Source: Verrucomicrobium sp. BvORR106
Lineage (GTDB): Bacteria; Verrucomicrobiota; Verrucomicrobiia; Verrucomicrobiales; Verrucomicrobiaceae
Reading direction: 5' to 3'
DNA: 64,000 bases
Assembly: GCF_000739655.1 (NCBI RefSeq)
Contig: NZ_BATR01000093.1
Location: 40,831-104,830, forward strand
Shown: positions 1 through 8,263 of the stretch, piece after piece
Position numbering within the stretch: the stretch's first letter is position 1
Layout: each line of letters opens with the position of its first letter
Notes under the pieces: model-generated
Seen by the model: only the letters and a program-made list of their open reading frames with translations
What the model was told of the DNA's origin: nothing
Databases searched by the model: none
Made by a program: the position numbers and the translations under genes

Positions 1-271
1 CGCTGCCGAGGGTGATGGCGGTCTTGTAGCTCTGCACGAAGATGGTGGACTCGATCGCGCAGGACGTGGGGCCAAACTTCTTGATGACCTCGCTCAACTG
101 TTCCCGAATCGCGACAAGGCAGCCGGAGGTGAGGAGCTTGGCGTGATTCTGGATCACGCCATAGGCCAAAGCCGTGGTGGTGCGCCCTTCATGCTGGAGC
201 ACGGCCCAGCCGGTATTGCGAAGCGCAGGGTCGACCGCGAGAATGCGGACGGGGGCGGCTGGGGTGGACAT
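1..271 (-). CDS. ruvC: RuvC Holliday junction resolvase (5' part only)
   Basis: Crossover junction endodeoxyribonuclease, which cuts Holliday junctions together with RuvAB during recombinational repair. The visible 90 codons start at ATG 271 and run off the left edge. Residues 10-22 contain the RuvC signature ILAVDPALRNTGW, with the first catalytic aspartate at D14. CAIES at residues 71-75 supplies the second acidic residue, E74. The catalytic C-terminal half lies outside the window. The identification rests on these two RNase H-fold motifs in the right order and spacing. The gene is followed upstream by a short A/T-rich tandem repeat, not by another gene on the same strand. Confidence 0.93.
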   Translation of the reverse strand, partial: MSTPAAPVRILAVDPALRNTGWAVLQHEGRTTTALAYGVIQNHAKLLTSGCLVAIREQLSEVIKKFGPTSCAIESTIFVQSYKTAITLGS

Positions 272-302
272 GTGGAATGGAACTCGAAGAGGAGAACTTG
301 GA

Positions 303-341
303 CAGAATTAACGGAATTAACGGAATTAACAGAATTCCACT
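303..341. repeat. Tandem GAATTAACG/A repeat
   Basis: Three near-identical 9-bp units (GAATTAACG, GAATTAACG, GAATTAACA) followed by GAATTC lie just upstream of ruvC. A related stretch (ACAGAATTAACAGAATT) occurs at 20723-20750. This looks like a dispersed intergenic repeat family of the genome and not a gene. Confidence 0.6.
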
Positions 342-437
342 GATCTGAGAGGAGCTTATTCAGGTATGCAGCGGGCCGATGTGGGTTGGTCCACATCGGC
401 TGTCCAAGTTCTAGGAAAAGACAGAGACCGTTGCCAC

Positions 438-902
438 TCAGAGGTAGATCGCCTTGCGCTGTTTCTTCCCGCGGGAGAAGAGCGCGTCCACGGAGAGCCA
501 GCCGGGTCCCTTGATGATGAGCGTGATGGCGATGAGGAGGAAGAGGATGCAGGACTCGGCACCGAAGCTCTGCCCCACGCGATTGCACACCCAGAGTGCC
601 CCCAAGGTGACGGGGATGAAGGCGACCGAGGCAAAGCGGGTGAAGAAGCCGAGGATCCAGCACACGGCGGTGAAGATGGCGATGCCAGCTGCGAAGGCGG
701 CGAGAACTTTTGGCAGGGGGAGGCCGGACTGCTCCACCACGCCGATGACTTCCCAGGGCTCCTGGTGCCAGACGGCGCGCCACGCCAGGAAGGCGTGCTG
801 CCAGGCGTGCATGTAGAGGAGGGTGAGCCCTGCGCCGATGCGCAGAGGGATGACGTCGATCAATGGCTGCTCAGGGCTGCCGGGGGCGGTTTCGTAGGGC
901 AT
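438..902 (-). CDS. DoxX-like integral membrane protein
   Basis: A 154-aa membrane protein with the organisation of the DoxX/DoxD-like family: four hydrophobic segments (about residues 20-40, 70-90, 95-115 and 120-138) separated by short loops. A glycine and a tryptophan/histidine-rich first loop (AWQHAFLAWRAVWHQEPWEV) and a terminal GPGWLSVDALF stretch typical of DoxX proteins are visible. The family is linked to membrane redox or quinone functions, but its biochemical role is mostly unknown. It lies 37 bp downstream of the SLBB lipoprotein gene on the same strand and may be cotranscribed with it. Confidence 0.7.
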   Translation of the reverse strand: MPYETAPGSPEQPLIDVIPLRIGAGLTLLYMHAWQHAFLAWRAVWHQEPWEVIGVVEQSGLPLPKVLAAFAAGIAIFTAVCWILGFFTRFASVAFIPVTLGALWVCNRVGQSFGAESCILFLLIAITLIIKGPGWLSVDALFSRGKKQRKAIYL

Positions 903-939
903 GCCGAAAGGGGTGGTGGAGGTTGCGCAGAGATACGGA

Positions 940-1620
940 TCAGAGCGAGTCTGAGAACGTCACAATATCGCCTGGCTCCAGCGGGATCTCACTGTTCAAG
1001 TAGTTCACGTGAAAGGCGCGCTGGCCGTTGCGTGTGACATACACGGCCGTGGCCGTGGGATCGCCGGTGCGGCCGCCAGCGTGGCGGAGCACTGAGGCAG
1101 GGGTGGCTCCATCAAAGAACTGGATGATGCCGGGCTGCTTGACGGCGCCGCGGAGGCTGAGGAGAGGTGTGTCTTCCACCCGTATGATCTGGACGTTGAT
1201 CAGAGACTGACCGCGATGACGGCGGAAGGCGCTCTCCAGCGGCAGCACCGCCTCATGCAGGCGCAGGCCGCCTAGCTTGACCGTGCCGTATTTGCCCAGA
1301 TCCACGAGCCCCTTGTCATCCACCATCACCTTGCCCGCAAACATCTTGCTGGGGGAGATCTGGCCGGCATAGGCCGCAATCTCAAGGGTGTGTCCTGCGC
1401 TCAGCGGTTGATTGAGCTGGAAGGGCAGCGAGGGATCGTCAGAAGGAGCCGTGCTGTCGGTGCCCACGAAGGGCACTTTGACCTTCATGTCGGGCAGCTT
1501 GGGCATGGAGACCTTGGGAAGCTTTTCCAAGGTGCCACAAGCGGAGAGGGCGAGTGCCAGCGGCAGGCTGAGCAACGAGAGCGGAGAGAGGGGGCGAAGC
1601 TTCATGCGGTCCGTCATCAT
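940..1620 (-). CDS. SLBB-domain polysaccharide-export-type lipoprotein
   Basis: A secreted lipoprotein of about 226 aa. A hydrophobic leader ends in the lipobox LALSAC. The mature part contains a polysaccharide biosynthesis/export (Wza/BexD-like) N-domain (residues about 75-160: LSAGHTLEIAAYAG... GKVMVDDKGLVDLGKYGTVKLGGL) and an SLBB-type domain (about 160-226: LSLRGAVKQPGIIQFFDGATPASVLRHAGG). Such proteins form outer-membrane export channels for polysaccharide, but the protein is shorter than Wza and no Wzc/Wzx/Wzy genes are nearby. The start at 1620 is preferred over the longer frame because GGGGAA lies 8-10 nt upstream and the signal peptide then begins near the N-terminus. Confidence 0.75.
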   Translation of the reverse strand: MMTDRMKLRPLSPLSLLSLPLALALSACGTLEKLPKVSMPKLPDMKVKVPFVGTDSTAPSDDPSLPFQLNQPLSAGHTLEIAAYAGQISPSKMFAGKVMVDDKGLVDLGKYGTVKLGGLRLHEAVLPLESAFRRHRGQSLINVQIIRVEDTPLLSLRGAVKQPGIIQFFDGATPASVLRHAGGRTGDPTATAVYVTRNGQRAFHVNYLNSEIPLEPGDIVTFSDSL

Positions 1621-1704
1621 GGACAGACTTCCCCAGGTGACAAGCAGAACTGTGCACCCCGTTTCCGCTCGGGGAATCACAGACCAGACGGATCAAATGG
1701 AGGA

Positions 1705-1926
1705 TCAGGCGCGGGCGAGCTTTTCCATGCCGAGCTGCATCAACTGGGCAGCGAGCTCCGGCGTGTAGCGCAGGATGTCGTGGGCAAGGATCTCGAGGTC
1801 GAACATGCTCGGCTCGCTCTGGAGACGAGGCTCGAAGGTGAGGTCGGCAGCAGCCAGCATGCCTGACTCAACTTCCGGCGTAAACTGAAGCACCGGAGGA
1901 AAGGGGGAGCAGAGTTCCTTGTTCAT
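1705..1926 (-). CDS. Small conserved-looking hypothetical protein
   Basis: A 73-aa acidic soluble protein with predicted helices (MFDLEILAHDILRYTPELAAQLMQLGMEKLARA) and no recognisable family. The ATG at 1926 is chosen because the longer frame would overlap the upstream gene. It follows the ribbon-helix-helix-like gene 1952-2188 by 25 bp on the same strand, so the two probably form a small operon. A toxin/antitoxin arrangement is possible from size and spacing, but nothing in the sequence proves it. Confidence 0.55.
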   Translation of the reverse strand: MNKELCSPFPPVLQFTPEVESGMLAAADLTFEPRLQSEPSMFDLEILAHDILRYTPELAAQLMQLGMEKLARA

Positions 1927-1951
1927 GAGTGTGGTGGTGATAGGGGGGAAA

Positions 1952-2188
1952 TTAGACCGTCGCGATCTGCACCTTGCCTTCACCCGTGGAGACCCACTCT
2001 TTCGGTTTCAGGAGCCCTTTGAGGACCAGCTCCTGAATGGAGTTGTTCAGCAGGTGTTTTGCAACGTCCTGCGGACTTCCCCCACCGAAAATACCCTGCA
2101 CGGAAAGCACTTCGAGATAGTGCTTGAGCTGGGGCGTGACCGAGATGGTCATGCTTACCGTTTCAACCGTGTTTGCGGGCCGCGCCAT
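1952..2188 (-). CDS. Small ribbon-helix-helix-like protein
   Basis: A 78-aa protein. The segment VSMTISVTPQLKHYLEVLSVQGIFGG followed by a helix (SPQDVAKHLLNNSIQELVLKGLL) resembles the beta-strand/helix/helix layout of MetJ/Arc DNA-binding proteins, which often act as antitoxins or autoregulators. It is the first gene of a two-gene unit with the small gene at 1705-1926. The family assignment is a structural impression and not a motif-level match. Confidence 0.55.
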   Translation of the reverse strand: MARPANTVETVSMTISVTPQLKHYLEVLSVQGIFGGGSPQDVAKHLLNNSIQELVLKGLLKPKEWVSTGEGKVQIATV

Positions 2189-2310
2189 GAGTTAAGGCCG
2201 GTAAAAACCGGATATTAACCGTGTTTTTACCAGACCTGCGGAATTCCGCAAGTATTAATGGCGTTTAAATGGGGATAATACCGGTCCTTTGGGAGGTTTA
2301 AACGGGGTTC

Positions 2311-3207
2311 TTAACTGGGGGCTGTTTTTGAAAGTCGTTCAGGCTGAAAGATGGATCGCAGATGGCGAAGGTCAAACTGCATGTCCTGAACCACGCCATG
2401 GGGGATTTTAATCCCTTCGATATGCATCCAGCCGCGGTAGTTAATTTCGTCCAGGGCCTCTTTCACCCGGCCGAAATTCATGCTGCCTTTGCCATATAAA
2501 TCGTCGTAGTCCTTCGCATGGACCTCGCAGATCCGCTCCTGGCCGAGGCGGAGGATGGCGGCGTGGACGTCCTCGCTCTCCTTCTGCATGTTCCCCACAT
2601 CATAGTAGACCTTGATGGCGGGGGATTTCACGGCGTCGAGGATGCGTTCCAGATCGGCGACCTTGAGCCAGGACTCGATCCCGTACGTGATGCCAGCGGC
2701 CTCGGCCTTGGGGGCTAGGGTCTTGAGCCGTGCGACGGTGGCGGCAATGCCGACCTCATCCTGGCGGAGATCCCCTTTTCCGAAAAAGGCGAGCAGCACC
2801 ACCGGGGTCTTGAGCTTCACGGCCACGGGCACGCTATCCAGCACCCACTTCTCGGCGCTGGCTTCGCTCTTGTAGGCAATGGAGTTGAGCACGCCGAGGG
2901 CGAGAGAGGGGATGGCAATTCCAGTGGCTTGCGATTTGGCCAGAAATTCCTCCTGGAGCTTGGGATCGTGCAGCGGGAGAGAGCCATCTGCCGCAGGCGT
3001 ATGGCCGAAGTCCACCTGCACGCCATCGAGACCGATCTCCTTGGCGACGTCGAGCGAGGCGGGATTGGCCGTTTGGCGCAGGGTCCAGTCGCACGCACCA
3101 ATGCCGGTGAGCTGGCATTTGCCGCCTGAAGCGGCGACACCGTGGGCATTCCAAGCGCCCAAGACGGGCAGCGTGGCAAGGCTCTGGACAAAGTGACGGC
3201 GTCTCAT
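2311..3207 (-). CDS. Secreted sugar phosphate isomerase/epimerase-like protein
   Basis: A 298-aa protein with an N-terminal export signal (MRRRHFVQSLATLPVLGAW) and the xylose-isomerase-like TIM-barrel fold (AP_endonuc_2 family). Diagnostic parts are GLDGVQVDFGHTP near residue 60, YGIESWLKV near 175, KVYYDVGNMQKES near 200, EVHAKDYDD near 230 and WMHIEGIKIPHG near 265; the E/D/H residues in these positions bind the divalent metal in this fold. The substrate cannot be predicted. It lies 42 bp downstream of a secreted Gfo/Idh/MocA oxidoreductase on the same strand. This pairing is common in Verrucomicrobia and Planctomycetes and is usually linked to carbohydrate breakdown. Confidence 0.85.
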   Translation of the reverse strand: MRRRHFVQSLATLPVLGAWNAHGVAASGGKCQLTGIGACDWTLRQTANPASLDVAKEIGLDGVQVDFGHTPAADGSLPLHDPKLQEEFLAKSQATGIAIPSLALGVLNSIAYKSEASAEKWVLDSVPVAVKLKTPVVLLAFFGKGDLRQDEVGIAATVARLKTLAPKAEAAGITYGIESWLKVADLERILDAVKSPAIKVYYDVGNMQKESEDVHAAILRLGQERICEVHAKDYDDLYGKGSMNFGRVKEALDEINYRGWMHIEGIKIPHGVVQDMQFDLRHLRSIFQPERLSKTAPS

Positions 3208-3249
3208 CCTTGAGATGGTCTCTAGTTACACCACAACGGGGCGCGGTCG

Positions 3250-4458
3250 TCAATCCTTTAACAAACCTTTAAGATCTGGGGTGAGGACCTCCTTGTCCGC
3301 CAGCAGCTCCTGCCAGGTGACCGCGTGACCCTTGTACGCGGCGCTGCGCACCAGGAGGGAGGTGAGGTTGCTGGTGAGGCTGGGTTCCAGCGTGGAGTTG
3401 GTGAAGTCGCCTTCCGTGATGGCCTTGTGGAAGGTGGTCATGTTCTCGCTGATGCCGGTGCGGTAGAGTTCCCGATTCTCGCCACCCCGGTAGAAGGTGT
3501 CCGCCCCGCCGCGGATGATGACGTTGCCGCCATACTCGCTGAGGAGGGCTCCTTTGCTGCCGTAGAGGTCGAATCTGATCCCCTCTGGGGCGCCTTGCGC
3601 ATCGAACTGCCGGGAACTGAAGGTAACGCCGACCTGATTGGGGTACTCCAGCAGGCCGCTGAAAGTATCGTTGGCATCGCCCACATCCACCCGGACCCGG
3701 CGGGCGCAGGTGGCGGTGGCCTTGAGCGGACCGGTATTGCCGAAGGCCCAGGACATCATGTCCAGGGTGTGGATGTTCTGCTCCACGACGATGTCGCCAC
3801 TCAGGGCCTTGTTGAAGACCCAGTTATTAAGGCGATCTTCCGGTGTCGTCCCGGTGCCTTTGGGCTTGAGGCGGCCCGCATGGTAGCGGGCCTCGCCGAA
3901 GGCAAGATCGCCGAGCGCTCCGGCCTGCACCCGTTTCATCGCCTCCATGAAGAAGGAGTCGGTGCGGGACTGAAAGTCGATGAGGAAGACTCGCTTCTTG
4001 GCGCGGGCCTGCTCGCCGCTGGTGCGCACGCTCTGGATGCCGGGCACATCCACCGCCACCGGTTTGGCAAGATACACATGCAACCCGGCATCCACGGCGG
4101 CCTTGGCCTGGGCAGGGTGGAAATAGGGCGGGCTGATGATGGCGATGGCATCCAACCCGCCCTTGGCGATCATTTTCTCTGCGCACTCGAGGCCGGAGAA
4201 GGCGCGTTCGGCACCGAGTTGATAGGTGCTGCCCAGCTTCTGAGCCTTGTCCGCGAAGTAGTCTGCGGCACCGCCGATCTCAAAGTAGCCGTTCTCGACA
4301 AACATCTTGGCGATCAGTCCGCCGCGTCCGCCACAGCCCACCATGCCGACTTTGATGCGGCTGTTCGCCTGCGAGCCAAAGGCGGTGCGTGCGCTGATAG
4401 TGGCCGCCAGGGCGGTGGTGGAGGTTTTGAGGAAAGAGCGGCGGGTGGGCGAGTTCAT
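3250..4458 (-). CDS. Secreted Gfo/Idh/MocA family oxidoreductase
   Basis: A 402-aa NAD(P)-dependent sugar dehydrogenase-type protein. It starts with a Tat-like leader (NSPTRRSFLKTSTTALAATIS). A Rossmann motif follows (VGMVGCGGRGGLIAKMF, residues 37-53), then the conserved K-P motif YLAKPVAVD (about 131) and a C-terminal alpha/beta domain with NIHTLDMMSWAFG (about 230), where the histidine belongs to the usual catalytic region. Length is normal for the secreted members of the family. It is probably cotranscribed with the isomerase downstream. Confidence 0.88.
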   Translation of the reverse strand: MNSPTRRSFLKTSTTALAATISARTAFGSQANSRIKVGMVGCGGRGGLIAKMFVENGYFEIGGAADYFADKAQKLGSTYQLGAERAFSGLECAEKMIAKGGLDAIAIISPPYFHPAQAKAAVDAGLHVYLAKPVAVDVPGIQSVRTSGEQARAKKRVFLIDFQSRTDSFFMEAMKRVQAGALGDLAFGEARYHAGRLKPKGTGTTPEDRLNNWVFNKALSGDIVVEQNIHTLDMMSWAFGNTGPLKATATCARRVRVDVGDANDTFSGLLEYPNQVGVTFSSRQFDAQGAPEGIRFDLYGSKGALLSEYGGNVIIRGGADTFYRGGENRELYRTGISENMTTFHKAITEGDFTNSTLEPSLTSNLTSLLVRSAAYKGHAVTWQELLADKEVLTPDLKGLLKD

Positions 4459-4665
4459 GGGGGAAAGGGAAACGTCGGCGATTGATGTCGGACGACTACG
4501 AACGTGCGGAGGCGGTTCTTGTCATGGGGCGTGGTAGGGCAACCCCATGCGGGATCGGCTGAGCATATAGTGCATGCTCATGGAGGATTCAGTTTTTCCA
4601 TGAGAGGCAATTGGTCGCTGGACGGGTCGTTGTCGCAGGGCATAGTTTATGAGCCTATCCACATC

Positions 4666-4902
4666 ATGAAAGCGACAGGGAAATGTCCGAAATGCGCCAG
4701 TGAGTCGATCATCAAAGATGCTCAGGTCCATGCTCGCGGGTCTGGAAGCTGGAGACAGCCTCTAAAAGTCGAAACCATGGGGAATCCGGACGCGCTGATT
4801 TTTAAAGAGGATGTAGAAACTACGGTGTCCGCATGGATTTGTGCCGACTGTGGGTTCACGGAATTCTACACGCATCAGGCATGGCGGTTGCCTCGGTCGT
4901 AG
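4666..4902 (+). CDS. Small zinc-ribbon protein
   Basis: A 78-aa protein with two CxxC knuckles: CPKCASE near the N-terminus (residues 7-10) and CADCGF about 50 residues later. This is the pattern of a zinc ribbon. The ATG at 4666 is preferred over an upstream in-frame start because the protein then begins with MKATGKCPKC, as is usual for this kind of protein. Function unknown; possibly nucleic-acid or protein binding. Confidence 0.7.
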   Translation: MKATGKCPKCASESIIKDAQVHARGSGSWRQPLKVETMGNPDALIFKEDVETTVSAWICADCGFTEFYTHQAWRLPRS

Positions 4903-4953
4903 GAGAGGAGAGGGGATGCGTGCTGGTTTTCATTGCATCGCGTCACGCGCTGA

Positions 4954-5265
4954 ATGAGCATGATTGGAAAAATCTCCCTACCCATGCCTCTCTCATTGAC
5001 CAAAGAACAACGGGCGAAAGTCGTCGATTCCCTCCAGCGATTTGCCGATGGCCACCTGGACCAGGAAATGAGTGATCTGCAGGCAGGGGCTTTTCTTGAT
5101 TACATTCTCAAGGAGATCGCACCTTTTGCCTACAATCAAGGGGTGGAGGATGCGCAGAAGAGCTTGCTCCGGTTCTCCGAAGATCTCTCGGGTTCCTGCT
5201 TTGAGGAGCCCATGACCTATTGGGATGAGCGGGGAGCGACGCGGGTGGTGAGACGCAAGCCGTGA
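4954..5265 (+). CDS. DUF2164 family protein
   Basis: A protein of 103 aa (93 aa if started at the second Met run, 4984). The core LTKEQRAKVVDSLQRFADGHLDQEMSDLQAGAFLDYILKEIAPFAYNQGVEDAQ matches the pattern of the DUF2164 family, helical proteins of unknown function with the characteristic YNQ-DA motif. It follows the zinc-ribbon gene by 51 bp on the same strand. The precise start is uncertain because no strong ribosome binding site is visible. Confidence 0.75.
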   Translation: MSMIGKISLPMPLSLTKEQRAKVVDSLQRFADGHLDQEMSDLQAGAFLDYILKEIAPFAYNQGVEDAQKSLLRFSEDLSGSCFEEPMTYWDERGATRVVRRKP

Positions 5266-5342
5266 GAGGGGGATGGAAGATAGGGGCGGGCGATGCGATT
5301 CCTTCGCTCAACTGTGTCGTGAGGGTGCGTCGTACCCGGCTA

Positions 5343-5555
5343 CAAAGCGGTGTCAAGCCGCCGGCACTCCAAGACGCTGGCGCGAATGCGTAGGTGCATT
5401 GGGGGAGTGGTAGTGCCTAGAACCTTGTGGGCTAGGTGCTGGCAGATGGGAGTGCTGGGCGGGTTGGTTGACAATTGCCCTTGAGCGACATTGCTGGATG
5501 GCACGCCCTTGTTTCACGACAGTGTCTTGGAGTGCCGGTGGCTCGACACCGCTTT
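5343..5555. repeat. MITE-like element with 34-bp terminal inverted repeats
   Basis: The left end (5344-5378) reads AAGCGGTGTCAAGCCGCCGG followed by CACTCCAAGACGCT. The reverse complement of the right end (5521-5554) reads AAGCGGTGTCGAGCCACCGG followed by CACTCCAAGACACT, three mismatches in 34 bp. About 140 bp of non-coding DNA separates them. A related inverted-repeat pair lies at 57345-57525. The whole 5266-5724 gap holds no convincing gene. Confidence 0.65.
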
Positions 5556-5724
5556 CTCACCGTCATCGTGCATCTCCAAGCTGGACGTATGAGCGAAGCC
5601 CATTTCAACCGCTCGCGCTTCCCCCAGCCTTCATCAATCCTTCACGTGCAATTCATACTTTGTGCATTGCTGGCAAAACACTGCCGACGCATGTTCCTTT
5701 CGAAGTAAACCAACGGACCTGCCT

Positions 5725-6270
5725 ATGACTCCAGCCACTGCCACCCGCCGTTTTCGCATCGTTCTTGGCCTTTTCATCGCGGGGCTGATCGTGAGCGGCG
5801 TCACCGCTTTTCCACTGCTCGCGGAAATGAAGCTGCTGGCCAACTCGCTGGGGGTGGGGGATGCAGCTTCCCCGATGGGGCACGACGGCCTCACGTTTTG
5901 GATCCTCACGGTGAAGTGCGGACTTGAAGACATGTATGGCCAGTATCCCTGGATCGCCTATGGCACGGACTGGCTGGCGTTTGGGCACATTGTGATCGCC
6001 CTGTTCTTCGTCGGTCCCTTGATCAAGCCGAGGGAATCGCGGTTCGCAATCTGGACGGGCATCGCGGCGTGTTTTCTGGTGATCCCACTGGCTCTGATCT
6101 GCGGACCGGTGCGCGGTATTCCTTTGTATTGGCGGCTGATTGATTGCTCCTTCGGGGTGTTTGGTGCGGTGCCGTTGTTCTACTGTTTGAGTTTGTTGAA
6201 GCGCATCGATTCCACGCGTGAGGTCCAAGGGGCGATTAGATCGCAGACCGCCGTAACTCCTTCGGAGTAG
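5725..6270 (+). CDS. Four-helix membrane protein of unknown function
   Basis: A 181-aa protein with four clear hydrophobic segments (about residues 12-32, 75-97, 110-132 and 140-162). Charged or catalytic motifs typical of transporters are absent. The ATG at 5725 gives an N-terminus with positive residues (ATRRFR) just before the first membrane helix. I do not recognise the family. It stands alone, followed by a dispersed repeat. Confidence 0.6.
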   Translation: MTPATATRRFRIVLGLFIAGLIVSGVTAFPLLAEMKLLANSLGVGDAASPMGHDGLTFWILTVKCGLEDMYGQYPWIAYGTDWLAFGHIVIALFFVGPLIKPRESRFAIWTGIAACFLVIPLALICGPVRGIPLYWRLIDCSFGVFGAVPLFYCLSLLKRIDSTREVQGAIRSQTAVTPSE

Positions 6271-6370
6271 AGTTCGTCATGCATCAACCCGACGTAGACT
6301 CGCTCAAGGCTCGCCAACGTCGGGCTTGTAGCCCTATCCTCTTCGAGGAAGAGCTTCTCAGTTCTCAGCC
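6240..6370. repeat. Dispersed repeat, copy 1 (CGTAGACTCGC family)
   Basis: The sequence from TCCTTCGGAGTAGAG through CGTAGACTCGCTCAAGGCTC to CCTCTTCGAGGAAGAGCT recurs almost unchanged at 42135-42255. A shorter inverted copy lies at 27160-27220. The copies have internal hairpins (for example TCCTCTTCGAGGA) and lie only between genes. Confidence 0.65.
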
Positions 6371-6436
6371 TCCATAGGCTATGCAGGCCCGCCGTGCCGT
6401 ATGTCAGACCAATGTTAAATAGTCAGGGCGCGGCTT

Positions 6437-6748
6437 TCACTGACGGCTCACTGCCGCTCTGGCCGCATTCAATCGCCGAACCCTCCTGACCGCCAGAATC
6501 GCCAAAGAAACCAGGCAAAGGGCGATCAGGCTGCCTCGAACGAAGCTGGCGGTGGGCAGGGTGATGCCAATGCCGGTGGCGAGAGCCACATACCCCGCCA
6601 CACAGGCGGGGCACTTGGGAATGAGGGCCAGAGTGGCCGTAGGCAACAGCCAGCCGGCGATCTCGCCACCGCGTCCCCACTTGGAGGCAGAGCGCAGGGG
6701 CCCTTGAGCCGGGGCTTTTCCCCGGCTGCAACAGGGTGAGGCTTTCAC
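6437..6748 (-). CDS. Small membrane protein with CPAC motif
   Basis: A 103-aa protein with two hydrophobic helices. The first contains PKCPACVAGYVALATGIG, a CxxC pair inside or next to the membrane, reminiscent of MerC/MerT-type small membrane proteins though the match is weak. The GTG start (6748) overlaps the TGA stop of the DUF899 gene by 4 nt, so translation is probably coupled. The pairing suggests a thiol or metal-related role together with DUF899, which is inference only. Confidence 0.65.
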   Translation of the reverse strand: MKASPCCSRGKAPAQGPLRSASKWGRGGEIAGWLLPTATLALIPKCPACVAGYVALATGIGITLPTASFVRGSLIALCLVSLAILAVRRVRRLNAARAAVSRQ

Positions 6749-7596
6749 GCCTGGGATGGGGTTGCGCAGCCACAGCCAGTGGCGCGGGTGGAGCCGGTGG
6801 CGATCTCCGGCCAGTAGGGCTTGTCGGAGTCGGCAAACTCCTGCTGGCTTGCCTCATAGCGGTCATGGTAGCGAACCCAGTCCATCGCAAAGGGCAGGTC
6901 GTCTTCGTCGCGGCCCTTCGGAACCAGATCGAGGATGCGGTAGGTGCCGAGGAGCTGGTCAAGACCCCGACCGTAGGTGGAGTATGTGTGGAAGATGTCG
7001 CCGTTCGCGTCTTTGTAGAAGACGCTGAGACCCGGGGCCTCCTGGCTGGGGAACTCCTGCTCCGTGTAGTTGTAGTGCACCTTTCCTGCGGCCTCCTCAG
7101 CGGTGAAGGAGACGTGGAAGTCCTGGTTGAAGTCAGTGTTGTGGGCTGAAACCCAGTTGAAGTGCCAGCCCATGCGTTTCTTGAAGGCGTCGAGCTTGGC
7201 AAACGGAGCGTGAGACACGGTCACCAGGGTGACATCGCGTGCCGCCAGGTGGGGCAGGGCCGCATCGTTGTGATCTGAGACGTACGAGCAGCTCGGGCAT
7301 CCCTCCTGCCAGTCGGGGCCGAACATGAAGTGGTAGATGACGAGCTGGCTGTGGCCGGCAAAGAGGTCCGCCAGGGAGACCTGACCCTCGGGTCCGTCGA
7401 AGACGTAGTTCTTCGTCACCTTCACCCACGGGAGTTTGCGGCGTCGCTCGCCCAGTTCGTCGAGGAGCCGGGTCGATTCTTTTTCCTTCTTCAGCAGCTC
7501 TTTGCGGGCGGCGATCCATTCGTCTTGTGAGACGATGCGGTGCTGCGGTTGCTGGCTGCTGGATGCGGGTCTGTCCAATGTGGCGTTGGTGCTCAT
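6745..7596 (-). CDS. DUF899 thioredoxin-fold protein
   Basis: A 283-aa protein of the DUF899 family (thioredoxin-like fold). Family landmarks are the N-terminal WIAARKELLKKEKESTRLLDELGERRRKLPWV block, LFAGHSQLVIYHFMFGPDWQEGCPSCSYVSDH (about residue 75-110, with a CPSC pair in the active-site position), ARDVTLVTVSHAP, KKRMGWHFNWVSAH and the C-terminal YHDRYE segment. The function is unproven; the fold and the CPSC pair suggest thiol redox chemistry. It forms a translationally coupled pair with the membrane protein downstream. Confidence 0.9.
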   Translation of the reverse strand: MSTNATLDRPASSSQQPQHRIVSQDEWIAARKELLKKEKESTRLLDELGERRRKLPWVKVTKNYVFDGPEGQVSLADLFAGHSQLVIYHFMFGPDWQEGCPSCSYVSDHNDAALPHLAARDVTLVTVSHAPFAKLDAFKKRMGWHFNWVSAHNTDFNQDFHVSFTAEEAAGKVHYNYTEQEFPSQEAPGLSVFYKDANGDIFHTYSTYGRGLDQLLGTYRILDLVPKGRDEDDLPFAMDWVRYHDRYEASQQEFADSDKPYWPEIATGSTRATGCGCATPSQA

Positions 7597-7774
7597 GGTG
7601 CTTCTGTTTGTTTGTTTGCTTTGCTTGGCTTGTTTGTGGGCATGACGGTCCCTTTCCAGAGGGGCCTGCCCGTTTCTGGTGATGATGCGTGTCTCACAGG
7701 CACGACGAACGAGCGGTCAGCGCCCGGACAAGCGTGCCTGAAAAATCTTCAGAGAAGTGTGGCAGCAGGGGCTG

Positions 7775-8263
7775 CTACTGTTTCTCCAGATAGTCTGCGA
7801 GGGTATCGATGATGCGACCCCAACCACGTGCGTGGTTGTCGCGGCTCTCCGTGGTGGCGAAGCGGGTGTGCGTGAAGAACATTTCCGTCTGCGCGCCACG
7901 TGGGATGAACTCCACGGTGATCTCGGTGGTGTTGCCTTCCAGCTCGCCAAACTCGTCCCCACTGCCGTCTTTCTCCCAGTCCCAAGTGTAGACGAGTTTT
8001 CCCGGCGGCGTCACTTCCTGGAACACGCCGGCGGCGGTGAAGTACTCGCCATCTTCATCCTGCATCTGGATGCGGAAGCGGCCGCCCACGCGGAGATCCA
8101 ACTTGGCCGACCGGGTGGTCATCCCGGGCTCGGGCTTCATCCAGAACTGGATGTGCTCCGGTGAGGTCCAGACCTTAAACGCGAGCTCCTGCGGGGCATT
8201 CAAGACCCGGCGAAGGATCAAGGTTGCATTGTCCGGCTTCTGCAATTCATTGGTCTGCATCAT
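7775..8263 (-). CDS. SRPBCC (AHSA1-type) protein
   Basis: A 162-aa protein of the START-like AHSA1 family. Landmarks are LILRRVLNAPQELAFKVWTSPEHIQFWMKP near the N-terminus, DLRVGGRFRIQMQDEDG in the middle, TEITVEFIPRGAQTEMFFTHTRF and the C-terminal GWGRIIDTLADYLE helix. Members bind small hydrophobic ligands; the ligand here is unknown. The ATG at 8263 has AGGAGA about 9 nt upstream. The start overlaps the end of the ArsR-type regulator gene by 17 nt, the standard ArsR-SRPBCC operon arrangement. Confidence 0.88.
   Translation of the reverse strand: MMQTNELQKPDNATLILRRVLNAPQELAFKVWTSPEHIQFWMKPEPGMTTRSAKLDLRVGGRFRIQMQDEDGEYFTAAGVFQEVTPPGKLVYTWDWEKDGSGDEFGELEGNTTEITVEFIPRGAQTEMFFTHTRFATTESRDNHARGWGRIIDTLADYLEKQ

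Noticed and set aside
3325..4485. 386-codon open frame on the plus strand
   Set aside because: Antisense to the Gfo/Idh/MocA gene; the translation is Gly/His/Ala-rich without any motif.
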